A stretch of 34,703 bases of DNA from Bacteroidota bacterium. GTDB taxonomy: Bacteria > Bacteroidota > Bacteroidia > Bacteroidales > B18-G4. Positions 19,229 to 27,569 of this stretch are shown piece after piece. Both the position numbers and the translations under genes were made by a program. Within the stretch, counting starts at the first letter, position 1, and the number at the start of each line of letters is the position of its first letter. Below the pieces are notes generated by a model. That model was not told where the DNA came from. It saw nothing but the letters and a program-made list of their open reading frames with translations, and ran no database searches. The stretch lies in the NCBI GenBank assembly GCA_018831055.1, contig JAHJRE010000127.1, positions 1-34,703 on the forward strand, written 5' to 3'.

Positions 19229-20152
19229 ATGCCACGAAAAAATAAATATGGCAACAAATATTTATTTTATCAAGTGTTGGTATACCTGGCCCTGATTCTG
19301 GGAGTTTTCACTTTCATAGTTATCATTAGCATCCTTTTGGGTGATGATAACTATTTTGTTTGGGGCGGAGGTATCGACCTTGATATCGCTTCGAAGTTTG
19401 GAAACTTCATTGGCGGTTTTGTTGGTTTGTTCTGGCTTATTTCGGGTGTGGTTATGCTGTTTCTCGTTCTTATGAAACAAAAGGATCAGGCCTATCACAC
19501 TCAGATAGAGACTCAGTTCTTTAATATGATCAGCCATCTTAACCACATTATAGAATCCATCACCGGCACAGGATACGATGAAAACACTTACACTACCATA
19601 ACAAGCCGTAAATATCTCAGCTATCTGTTTTGGAAACTGCATCAAGACCTGGCCGAAGACATTGAAAACCAGATAGGGAACAAAGATTCTGCTTATTATC
19701 TCCTCCTTCATTCTCTAAAGAGCAATCCGAAACGAGTATTTCTGCAGCATGGAAGCGGAACCGATACCGACCTGGATTTACTGCATAAATGGATACAAAA
19801 TGTTTATGGTTCATTTTACAACGACAATAAATCGCAGCTTGGTCATTATTTCCGTTATGTTTATCATATTATTAAGTACATTGACAATTCCCGCCTGCCG
19901 TTAAGAAATAAGAGGGAATATATTGAAATTTTCCAGGCACAGATGATGGATGATGAGCTTGGGTTGTTGTTTTACCATGGGCTTAGCCAAACCGGTGAAA
20001 AGAAACTTAAACCCTTGCTTGAAAAATACCATTTCCTTTATAACATCGATATTGCCAATCTAACCTTTCCACCTGCAGAATCCATGTTGTATCCCGGAAT
20101 ACCTTTTAATTTCCTGGAACAATATGTTAAGATAGGAGATAACAGACAATAG
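19229..20152 (+). CDS. Putative phage abortive-infection protein (AbiC-like, putAbiC family)
   Basis: A 307-aa protein with two membrane helices at the N terminus (about 14-36 and 60-82) and a large cytoplasmic helical domain. The second helix is followed by QKDQAYHTQIETQFFNMIS, and the C-terminal half contains LGHYFRYVYHIIKYID, then EIFQAQMMDDELGLLFYHGL. This order (membrane pair, Q-rich link, ETQFFNMI, HYFRxxYHIIKYID, QxxxDELxLLFY) is what I know of the putative phage abortive infection (AbiC-like) family. The gene stands alone: no toxin partner, nuclease or other defence gene is adjacent. It sits downstream of a tRNA gene, a common location for acquired genes, but no attachment-site duplication is visible. 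Anti-phage function is inferred from family membership only. Confidence 0.75.
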   Translation: MPRKNKYGNKYLFYQVLVYLALILGVFTFIVIISILLGDDNYFVWGGGIDLDIASKFGNFIGGFVGLFWLISGVVMLFLVLMKQKDQAYHTQIETQFFNMISHLNHIIESITGTGYDENTYTTITSRKYLSYLFWKLHQDLAEDIENQIGNKDSAYYLLLHSLKSNPKRVFLQHGSGTDTDLDLLHKWIQNVYGSFYNDNKSQLGHYFRYVYHIIKYIDNSRLPLRNKREYIEIFQAQMMDDELGLLFYHGLSQTGEKKLKPLLEKYHFLYNIDIANLTFPPAESMLYPGIPFNFLEQYVKIGDNRQ

Positions 20153-20190
20153 CCCTTTTCGCAGCCGGAAAACGACACAAAAAGGGCTAT
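20149..20190. terminator. Convergent hairpin between AbiC-like and barrel genes
   Basis: An 11-bp perfect stem (ATAGCCCTTTT at 20149-20159, complement at 20180-20190) with a 20-nt loop, overlapping the stop codon of the AbiC-like gene. It lies between two convergent genes and probably ends transcription from one or both. No strong U tract follows directly on either strand. Confidence 0.6.
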
Positions 20191-20214
20191 GTCAGATAAA
20201 ATAAATGTTATTTT

Positions 20215-20961
20215 TTATTTCCCTCCGATGTATATCTGGAATCCAATCAAAACATCGATGGTTGCAAAAGCTATATCGGTATCCATTTCGGGGAATTTCT
20301 GATAATTAGCCGATGAAGGATAGCTTGAGTCATCTTTGGTTTTTCCTTTTATCTTTCCGCCACCCCAGCGGGTTGTAACGTCAAGAGCAAAATGCTCAGA
20401 TAGCCTGAAAGCAATACCGGCTCCCATGTTGTATCCAAAACCACTGGCAACGGTCAAAATTCTTTGCTCATAGGTTTCTTCAGACCCTCCGGGCATAAAG
20501 ACCTGTTTACCTTCGGCATACATCAGATGGGAATAATTTCTGAAACCCAGTGAAGCTTCAGGATACAAGGCTACAACTTTACCGAGAGGAATATAATACC
20601 GGATGATAGGGCCAACAAAGATATTAGTGGCTCCAGTCCCTTCCTTATAGTCCTTATCATAATTTGCCTTGTTATCTCCTTCCGGTTCCCATCCTTTTCC
20701 TTCAATATCAAGCTGAAGGTCAAGCCCCACGGCCAGATTCTTTACCGGGAAATAAGCGTTACGCGTCGAGACGATAATATCACCCAATATCCAGTTACGA
20801 TCGTCATCTCCCTGAATATTAGGTATTTTGGTCTCTACCTTCAGGCCTCCAAAATTGGCGTAACCCGAACCTGAGAACATCCAGCTGCCCTTTTCATACT
20901 GGGCCATGGCGATACTGCTTATCAGCAGTATAAGTACAAAAAGAAAGATCTGCTTTTTCAT
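20215..20961 (-). CDS. Outer-membrane beta-barrel protein
   Basis: A 248-aa exported protein. The signal peptide MKKQIFLFVLILLISSIAMAQ is typical of Bacteroidota. The mature part alternates polar and hydrophobic residues and glycines (GSWMFSGSGYANFGGLK, FPVKNLAVGLDLQLDIEG, GPIIRYYIPLGKVVALYPEASLGF, GFGYNMGAGIAFRLSEHFALDV), ending FATIDVLIGFQIYIGGK. This fits an eight-to-ten-stranded porin-like/OmpA-type barrel of the outer-membrane beta-barrel family. The start is the ATG at 20961; an upstream TTG in frame is less likely. A heptad hairpin element (21018-21178) lies just upstream, so the promoter must be inside or next to it. Function unknown. Confidence 0.82.
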   Translation of the reverse strand: MKKQIFLFVLILLISSIAMAQYEKGSWMFSGSGYANFGGLKVETKIPNIQGDDDRNWILGDIIVSTRNAYFPVKNLAVGLDLQLDIEGKGWEPEGDNKANYDKDYKEGTGATNIFVGPIIRYYIPLGKVVALYPEASLGFRNYSHLMYAEGKQVFMPGGSEETYEQRILTVASGFGYNMGAGIAFRLSEHFALDVTTRWGGGKIKGKTKDDSSYPSSANYQKFPEMDTDIAFATIDVLIGFQIYIGGK

Positions 20962-21017
20962 AAACAATAGATTTGAATTAATAAATAATAATTGCTCAAG
21001 TTAATAAATTAAGTTTT

Positions 21018-21178
21018 ATGAATATCGGGAAACATTAACAAAAAGTTACAGGTTACAGGTTACAGGTTACAACTCATCACTCAGAACCCACACTCAAACT
21101 ACCTGAAGCCTGAAACCTGTATCCTGCAACCGAAAGTATGGAGCATGTAACTTGACATTTATCATTTCTGACATTTAT
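21018..21178. repeat. Heptad hairpin element, copy 1 (161 bp)
   Basis: The ends are imperfect inverted repeats: 21018-21052 opens ATGAATATCGGG, and the complement of 21144-21178 matches it at 23 of 35 positions. The interior runs in strict 7-nt phase from 21045: GTTACAG three times and GTTACAA, then CTCATCA, CTCAGAA, CCCACAC, TCAAACT, then ACCTGAA, GCCTGAA, ACCTGTA, TCCTGCA. The right-hand units are near-complements of the left-hand ones, so the whole can fold into a long imperfect hairpin. An 11-bp direct repeat TTAAGTTTTAT flanks it (21009-21019 and 21180-21190). It lies between the kinase stop and the barrel-gene start, both on the minus strand. Confidence 0.85.
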
Positions 21179-21194
21179 TTTAAGTTTTATCTGA

Positions 21195-24100
21195 TTATTC
21201 TTTATGCAATAAATGATAAATCGAATCAAGAAGTTGCTTTTCGTCTATGGGTTTTGGGATATAATCATCACAACCATCATTCAGGAACTTTTCTTTTTCT
21301 TCCTGGCGGGCGAAGGCGGTAACAGCAATTACCGGCAAAGAAGGCCTGAATTCCTTGATTAGTCTTGTGGCAGTGAGTCCATCCATTTCCGGCATGCTTA
21401 TATCCATAAGAACCAGACTGATTTTTTCATTGGCCTTGCATTTTTCAACAGCCTCCGATCCGTTTTTAACCCAAAGCACCTTGGCAGCAGTGATCTCTAG
21501 CAGTTCTTTCACAAGTTCAAAATTGGATGCTACATCTTCTGCAACAAGTATTGTGAAATTCTTCAGATCTTGTCGTGTTCTCTTTTTTAGTAACTGTGGT
21601 TTTTCATCAATGGTTATGTTTTCAACAGGATGGAAAGGCAGGTTGAAATAGAACGTTGTGCCTTTTCCTACGGCGGAATCCAGCCATATCTCTCCCCCCA
21701 GCATGTTAACCAAAGTTCTGGAAATTGAAAGACCCAACCCGGTCCCCCCGTATTTTCGTGTATATGTTTCTTCAGCCTGTCTGAAGCGATCGAATATCAC
21801 GTTCTGTTTATCTGCCGGAATTCCAATACCACTGTCTTTTACATAAAACTCGATCTTTTTATCCCTGATCACATAACCCACTTCGATAAATCCTTTTTCA
21901 ACAAATTTAATAGCATTGGAAAGAAGATTGGAAAGTATTTGCCTGACCCTGTAGGGATCTGTTCTCATTGTAAGGCTTTGATCCTCAATATGCTTCTTTG
22001 TGATTATTTCTACGTCCTTCTTCAGTTTTTTCAGCTCCTGAACATACGAAATCACCAATTCATCGATAACCTTGTTGACATGGAAATTCTCTTCTTCAAT
22101 TTTGATCTCACCCACCTCAAGCCTTGCTGTGTCAATTATATCATCAATGATCTTAAGCAGAGAAGTGGTATTATTACGAATCACCTCAATATATTCGCTT
22201 TTTCTTTCCTGGGGAAGGTCGGGTTTCAGCAAAAGATTGGAAAATCCGATTATGGCATTCATTGGAGTTCGAATTTCATGCGACATATTGGTAAGAAATG
22301 CCGTTTTTAGACGATCCGATTCCTCCGCTCTTTCCTTGGCCCTTCTAAGCTTATCTTCGGATGATTTACGTTCAATGATAATCCCGATCTGATCAGCAAT
22401 GAATTCAAGCACTTTAATATCATTTTTATTAAATGCATTCTCATTTTCATAGTTCTGTACTACGAAAGCGCCAATAATCTCACCTTCAGAATGTAATGGA
22501 ATTCCCAGCCATACCTTGCATAACGTCCCATTCTGAGTAATTTCGCCACTGTTGATCATTTGGAGGATGTCATCATGTTTCAGCAAAACCATCTGCTTTT
22601 TATGAATGACCATTGAAGTGAGGGTTTTGCCATCCGGGAATTTTTCAAACTGATCTTTCTCATCCACAAAATACGGCAGAGAAAGGCTATCGCTTTCCCT
22701 ATCATATAAGGCAATGAAAAAATTCTTCAATTCGAGGATTTTGGAAACCTCGGTTTTGACTACCTGGATCAGATCCTTCAGCGACAAGGCAGTGCTGGCG
22801 GCCCTGGCAATCCGGTATAACACCCTCTGTACATTTTCAGCCTGCTTTCGTTCAAAAATCTCATCTTCCAGATTTTTGGTCCTTTCCTTTACCCTTTCTT
22901 CCAGTTCATTATTAAGGCGTCGCAAATCCTGATTGATTTTGTTGATCTGGATATTCTTTTCGGTCAGCATTTTGGCTGTATTCTTCCTTGTCTTATACCT
23001 GTTGAAAAACAGGATGATCAGGATGATCGTCAGTATGAGAATCACACTGAACAGATATCTTATGTTGCGTTCCCGGCTAAGCTTCAGGTTTTGAATACTA
23101 TTGTTCTTACGAAGCAGTTCATTTTCCCTTTCTTTATCTTCCGTTTCATATTTTATCCTGAGTTCTGCCAGTTTATTCTGACTTTGTTCTGATATCAGGC
23201 TGTCTTTTACAACGGAATAAGCTTTGAAATAATCAAGCGCTTTAGAAAAATCCTTTCCATTCTGAAACATTTCGTACAGCGCAAAGTACCCATTGCGTAG
23301 CAGTGTTTTCGCTTGAATCCGGTCGGATAAAAGCACTCCATCCTGTAAATAAATCTGGGCACTGTCATACTGTTTTATTTCCAGGAAAACATTGCCCATG
23401 TTAAGAAGTGTATTGGCGAACTCATAGGCATTTTCAGCTTCATTACTGCTTTTCAGCGACTTCCTGTAATAATCCAGGGCGGTTTGGTATTCACCCATAG
23501 CCTGGTAAATTGAACCCACATTATTATATGCCCCTGCAAGCCTCCACGATTGTCCTATCTCCAGTCTTATCTTCAGGGCTTCAAGAAAATATATCAGAGC
23601 TGTATCCAGTTTGTTCAGGCGGTTGTATATGATCCCGATGTTATTTAACGAGCCGGCGATACCAATCTTGTTTCCGATACGCTGCCGAATTTCCAGGGCT
23701 TTTAACTGATGCTCAAGGGCTTTTTCGTAATTCCCCTGAACCCCGTAAATGATACCTATATTATTAATAGTGTTGTGATTGTCTTCATCACTATAATTCA
23801 TCGATTCCATATAGTTCGACAAAGCTTTACCCAGATCTCCAAGTTTCCAGTATATAAGTCCGAGCGTATTATAAGATTCAGAGATCTTCAGGCTATCCTG
23901 AAGCTGAAGGTTAAGATTAAGTGCTTGTCTGCCATATTCCAATGCATAATAATACTCGCTTATTTTATAATAAACGATAGCCAGAGAGCTGAGCGCAACT
24001 GCAGTCTTAGCCTGGCTGTTTAAATCCTGGAATATCTCAAGAGCTTGCTCATAATTCCTGATGGCCATTTCATGATTGTTCAGGATATTATGGGCATTTC

Positions 24101-24350
24101 CAATGTTTTCCAGTGCACGGGCCTCCAACATTTTATCTTTAAGGCTGCTTGCCAGATCGAAAGCTTCCTCCGCATATACCAGGGCGTTATCGCCTGAGGT
24201 ATTGATATAGGCTTCGGATATGGAAAGGAGGAGTTCCACCTTGTCGGTTCCCCGGGTAGTTTCCAGCCTTGCTAACAGACTATCAACATTAACCGAATAA
24301 ACCGGGAATGCCGCAAAGAAAAAAAACAGAAAGAGGATTCTATTTAACAT
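21195..24350 (-). CDS. TPR-GAF hybrid histidine kinase
   Basis: A 1051-aa membrane sensor kinase. A signal-like N terminus (MLNRILFLFFFFAAFPVYS) precedes an exported region of about eight tetratricopeptide repeats (about 30-390; for example ALEYGRQALNLNLQLQDS and ALEHQLKALEIRQRIGN). After a charged helix comes one membrane helix (about 432-452), a coiled coil, a GAF domain (about 505-650), and a HisKA dimerisation domain with H691 in TNMSHEIRTPMNAIIG. An HATPase domain with DSGIGIPADKQ and GGTGLGLSISRTLV follows, then a receiver domain with D983 in VLMDISMPEMDG. No DNA-binding output is present, so phosphate must pass to an unlinked regulator. The second hybrid kinase lies 26 bp away upstream on the same strand, so the two may be co-transcribed. 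Confidence 0.95.
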   Translation of the reverse strand: MLNRILFLFFFFAAFPVYSVNVDSLLARLETTRGTDKVELLLSISEAYINTSGDNALVYAEEAFDLASSLKDKMLEARALENIGNAHNILNNHEMAIRNYEQALEIFQDLNSQAKTAVALSSLAIVYYKISEYYYALEYGRQALNLNLQLQDSLKISESYNTLGLIYWKLGDLGKALSNYMESMNYSDEDNHNTINNIGIIYGVQGNYEKALEHQLKALEIRQRIGNKIGIAGSLNNIGIIYNRLNKLDTALIYFLEALKIRLEIGQSWRLAGAYNNVGSIYQAMGEYQTALDYYRKSLKSSNEAENAYEFANTLLNMGNVFLEIKQYDSAQIYLQDGVLLSDRIQAKTLLRNGYFALYEMFQNGKDFSKALDYFKAYSVVKDSLISEQSQNKLAELRIKYETEDKERENELLRKNNSIQNLKLSRERNIRYLFSVILILTIILIILFFNRYKTRKNTAKMLTEKNIQINKINQDLRRLNNELEERVKERTKNLEDEIFERKQAENVQRVLYRIARAASTALSLKDLIQVVKTEVSKILELKNFFIALYDRESDSLSLPYFVDEKDQFEKFPDGKTLTSMVIHKKQMVLLKHDDILQMINSGEITQNGTLCKVWLGIPLHSEGEIIGAFVVQNYENENAFNKNDIKVLEFIADQIGIIIERKSSEDKLRRAKERAEESDRLKTAFLTNMSHEIRTPMNAIIGFSNLLLKPDLPQERKSEYIEVIRNNTTSLLKIIDDIIDTARLEVGEIKIEEENFHVNKVIDELVISYVQELKKLKKDVEIITKKHIEDQSLTMRTDPYRVRQILSNLLSNAIKFVEKGFIEVGYVIRDKKIEFYVKDSGIGIPADKQNVIFDRFRQAEETYTRKYGGTGLGLSISRTLVNMLGGEIWLDSAVGKGTTFYFNLPFHPVENITIDEKPQLLKKRTRQDLKNFTILVAEDVASNFELVKELLEITAAKVLWVKNGSEAVEKCKANEKISLVLMDISMPEMDGLTATRLIKEFRPSLPVIAVTAFARQEEKEKFLNDGCDDYIPKPIDEKQLLDSIYHLLHKE

Positions 24351-24376
24351 GTTTAATCTGATGCTAATAAAGGTAA

Positions 24377-27307
24377 TTATATTTTAGTAACATATTTTAC
24401 AATTTTATGGTTCAGTTCGACAGGATTAAATGGTTTTGTTACATAATCATTCATTCCTGCCTGCATGACTTGCTCCCTCACTTCCAGCAATGCTGAGGCG
24501 GTAAGTGCAATGATTGGAATGTCCTTTATCCGGGGATCTTCCATTTTCCGGATAGCGCGGGCAGTGTCATAGCCATCCAGTTCAGGCATCTGAAGATCCA
24601 TCAGGATAATATCATAATGGTTTTGTTTTATTTTTTCCAGGGCAACCAGTCCATTTTCCGCCTCATCTACTATAGCTCCCCATTTCATGAGGTATTTGCT
24701 TGCGATAACCTGATTGATTATATTATCTTCCACCAGGAGAATGTTCACATTCTTAATAGACTGCAACTCATCCGATCTTGTCTTCCGGATATCCTTTGTC
24801 TGATCTTCTTTACCAAGGGTATAGGGTATAATGAAAGTGAATTCAGATCCTTTACCGAGTTCACTTTCCACACTGATGGATCCTTTCTGTAACTCAACAA
24901 GCCGTTTGGTTATAGCAAGCCCCAATCCTGTTCCTCCAATATTGTATTTTGCCGTTGAACTTGCCTGAATGAAGGGATTAAAGATATCATCAAGCTTATC
25001 TGCCGGTATACCCACACCGGAATCACTTACAATAAAACGGATGTATGCCTTATTGCCCTTCATATTCATTAGAGACGCATCAAGGGATATTTTCCCTTTT
25101 TCCGTGAATTTCACTGCATTGCCTACCAGGTTAGTGATGATTTGGTTAAGCCTGACGGAATCACCCTTCAGCGCTACAGGAAGATCATCCGACATATTGA
25201 GATCAACCTCAACGCCTTTTGCTTTCGCTCTAATTACAAAAGTCTGCTTAACGCTATTCAACAGATCATGTAAGTTGAAGTCTGTTTCTTCAAGATCAAT
25301 CTTTCCTGCTTCAATCTTCGAAAAATCGAGAATATCACTGATTAGCGACAGTAAATGCTCAGCTGAAAAATTGAGTGTTTTCAGGTTTTCCATCTGATCT
25401 TCCCGTGGGTCTTCCTCCATAAGCAAATTGGAAATACCAATGATGGCATTCAGAGGAGTTCTCATTTCATGGCTCATGGTTGAAAGGAACTGCTGTTTTG
25501 CATGGTTGGCCGAATCTGCATCTTCTTTGGCCCTGATGAGTTCCAGTTGTTTTGTCTTTAATTCGGTGATGTCGCGACTAATACCTGTGATACCTATTAC
25601 ATTTCCATCTTTATTGAATATGGGGGATTTGAATGTTTCATACCACTCTCCCTCGGTCAGATTCGGGTCATGTGCTTCGGAATACAGTTGCATTTTTGTA
25701 TCTATGACCCTCTGATCATCAGCCTGAAAGCGGGAAGCCACCTCCAGGGGACAAATATCATAATCTGTTTTACCCAAAAGTTCGGAAGGGCTTAATCCGT
25801 AGAATCGGGCAAAAGGTTTGTTAACTGCAATATATCTTCCATGCAGATCCTTGAGCCATGCTTTGTAAGGCAAATTATCCAGAATAGCATTCAGGCGGGC
25901 CCTGCTTTCCAGGATTTCGATCTCAAATTTCTTCCTTTCGGTTATATCGACCAGTACAGTCAATGTTGCAGGTGTATCACCATAAGGTATCAACGATGAA
26001 CGAACTATTACATCATGCGTAATACCTTCCTTATCGATCAGGCGAATTTCATAATCATCAACACTTTCCCCCATCATGCGCCTGCTTACTGATTGTATAA
26101 CCTTTTCGTGATCATCTTCATGGACATGTTCAAGGATGGAACTCCCTATGAGTTCATCCATCGGATACTTGAACTTCCTGCATCCGGCTTCGTTGATGAA
26201 AATGATTTTATCCTCCTGATGCAGCACGACATAATCCGGCAGATGACGTACCAGTGCCCTAAACCGTTCTTCACTCTTTTTAAGGGTTTCTTCAGTTTTT
26301 TCCCTTTGAATGATCTCCTTTTCCAGGTTGACTTTTTGTCTGAAGAAATTCTTGATCAAAACTGCCAACCTCCCAAATTCATTATTCTTCCGGCTTAGCC
26401 CCTCAATAGGGACTACATTGTTGGTAACCAGGCTCACCGATATCAATCTAAGAGGCTTGTATATCCAGTTTACCAGCAGGAAGGAAATAATAACCGTAAG
26501 AAGAATCGTCAAAACCAGATACAACATGAAAAGATTATTGGCAAATTGGTTGAATTTGCTGATTACCTTCTCTTCCACAAGAAATTCAATCTGACCTATT
26601 TCCTGTGCGGCATATCCAAAAAGTGGCTTTACAACTGCAATCTCATGCAATTCATACGAATCTTCATCAACCTCGTGGTCGTAATCTTCAAAGATTCTGA
26701 TATGACTTTTAGAAGCATCTTCCAGTTCACGGATAAAATACTCATCCCAAAGCTTCCCGATAAAAAGATAACCCCTTGCCTGCAATGGCCGGATTGTATC
26801 CGAAGGATGGTTTATGGTAGCACCCCGTATTTCCAGCAGTCCGTCATCAGACATATGGAAAAACTGAGAATAGAATGCATTTGAAAACATCTTCATCCTA
26901 TGACTGTCCGGTATGGGTGCTTGATGCAAAGAATCATCCAAAGTAGCATTCCTGGAATAAACAAGGTTAAAGTTTTTATCATAAATCCAGAAAACATCAT
27001 AATCATACTTTGTAACCAGGATGTCGAAATTCTCTTTGGCAAACAATGAATCGGGGCTTTCCAGGAACCTAAGAGTTCCATCCCATAAACTATAAATCCT
27101 TTCCACCAGATTCTTGTAAGAAGAACCTTTTATAGCAAGGATATTATCCTGAACATCAAAGTATTTGATTTTTTGCTCTTCATATAGAAAGTCGTAACGC
27201 TGACGTTCCACCGACTTCATAAGGAAAAATCCGGATATAAAAAATAATACAAGGATAGCCAAGATGAACAATATCCTGTACCTGATATTTGGTGTAATAG
27301 TTTTCAT
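24377..27307 (-). CDS. CHASE4-like/PAS hybrid histidine kinase
   Basis: A 976-aa membrane sensor kinase. TM1 (about 9-29) is followed by a periplasmic sensor of about 220 residues whose pattern (YDVFWIYDKNFNLVYSRN, then GYLFIGKLWDEYFIRELE) resembles CHASE4. TM2 (about 255-280) and HAMP (about 280-335) come next, then two PAS domains (about 355-470 and 480-590). HisKA carries H613 in STMSHEMRTPLNAIIG. The HATPase domain has DSGVGIPADKLDD and GGTGLGLAIT, and the receiver has D904 in ILMDLQMPELDG. I preferred the ATG at 27307 (MKTITPNIRYR) to an upstream GTG because the extension overlaps operator-like sequence. It lacks an output domain. A TAACTTTG box and a 12-bp palindrome lie upstream. Confidence 0.93.
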   Translation of the reverse strand: MKTITPNIRYRILFILAILVLFFISGFFLMKSVERQRYDFLYEEQKIKYFDVQDNILAIKGSSYKNLVERIYSLWDGTLRFLESPDSLFAKENFDILVTKYDYDVFWIYDKNFNLVYSRNATLDDSLHQAPIPDSHRMKMFSNAFYSQFFHMSDDGLLEIRGATINHPSDTIRPLQARGYLFIGKLWDEYFIRELEDASKSHIRIFEDYDHEVDEDSYELHEIAVVKPLFGYAAQEIGQIEFLVEEKVISKFNQFANNLFMLYLVLTILLTVIISFLLVNWIYKPLRLISVSLVTNNVVPIEGLSRKNNEFGRLAVLIKNFFRQKVNLEKEIIQREKTEETLKKSEERFRALVRHLPDYVVLHQEDKIIFINEAGCRKFKYPMDELIGSSILEHVHEDDHEKVIQSVSRRMMGESVDDYEIRLIDKEGITHDVIVRSSLIPYGDTPATLTVLVDITERKKFEIEILESRARLNAILDNLPYKAWLKDLHGRYIAVNKPFARFYGLSPSELLGKTDYDICPLEVASRFQADDQRVIDTKMQLYSEAHDPNLTEGEWYETFKSPIFNKDGNVIGITGISRDITELKTKQLELIRAKEDADSANHAKQQFLSTMSHEMRTPLNAIIGISNLLMEEDPREDQMENLKTLNFSAEHLLSLISDILDFSKIEAGKIDLEETDFNLHDLLNSVKQTFVIRAKAKGVEVDLNMSDDLPVALKGDSVRLNQIITNLVGNAVKFTEKGKISLDASLMNMKGNKAYIRFIVSDSGVGIPADKLDDIFNPFIQASSTAKYNIGGTGLGLAITKRLVELQKGSISVESELGKGSEFTFIIPYTLGKEDQTKDIRKTRSDELQSIKNVNILLVEDNIINQVIASKYLMKWGAIVDEAENGLVALEKIKQNHYDIILMDLQMPELDGYDTARAIRKMEDPRIKDIPIIALTASALLEVREQVMQAGMNDYVTKPFNPVELNHKIVKYVTKI

Positions 27308-27341
27308 GTATTCTCCGTGTGGATTAACTGGCAGATCCACC

Positions 27342-27353
27342 TTAGTGCACTAA
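27342..27353. promoter_or_regulatory. Perfect 12-bp palindrome in the kinase leader
   Basis: TTAGTGCACTAA is a perfect palindrome between the candidate -7 box (27370-27377) and the kinase ATG at 27307. Its position just downstream of the predicted transcription start fits an operator that could repress the kinase gene. No regulator is identified. Confidence 0.4.
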
Positions 27354-27369
27354 AAATGCTATGTTGCAA

Positions 27370-27377
27370 CAAAGTTA
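27370..27377 (-). promoter_or_regulatory. Candidate -7 box for the CHASE4/PAS hybrid kinase
   Basis: On the minus strand this reads TAACTTTG, a match to TAnnTTTG, about 62 bp upstream of the chosen ATG. No good -33 element is visible. Confidence 0.4.
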
Positions 27378-27411
27378 ATTTATGGGGTATTACGTAATTT
27401 ATACCGCATTG

Positions 27412-27447
27412 TTACAATATATAATAAGTAATTGCTTATTATTGTAA
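27412..27447. repeat. Inverted repeat between divergent kinase and peptidase genes
   Basis: TTACAATATATAATAAG (27412-27428) is answered by CTTATTATTGTAA (27435-27447). The arms are complementary apart from a 4-nt insertion in the left arm, with a loop of about 6 nt. It lies in the 262-bp gap between divergent promoters, so it may be a shared regulatory site. The rest of that gap shows only A+T-rich sequence. Confidence 0.5.
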
Positions 27448-27569
27448 TCTTCTAAATATCATTGAGAATTTTGAGCAAAATGAAACCGGCATGTCTTACA
27501 TTCACAAATATTGAAAGCAATAATTTGCTTCATGCAGGTTCCAACGTACCATTAAATTAAAACTATTAT

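Noticed and set aside
18938-20190. Genomic island integrated at tRNA-Met
   Set aside because: I found no duplicated tRNA 3' end downstream and no integrase gene. Only the neighbourhood of a defence gene suggests it.
21018-21178. Simple Rho-independent terminators for the upstream minus-strand genes
   Set aside because: The elements lack a compact GC stem plus U tract. They have shared ends and flanking direct repeats, which simple terminators do not have.
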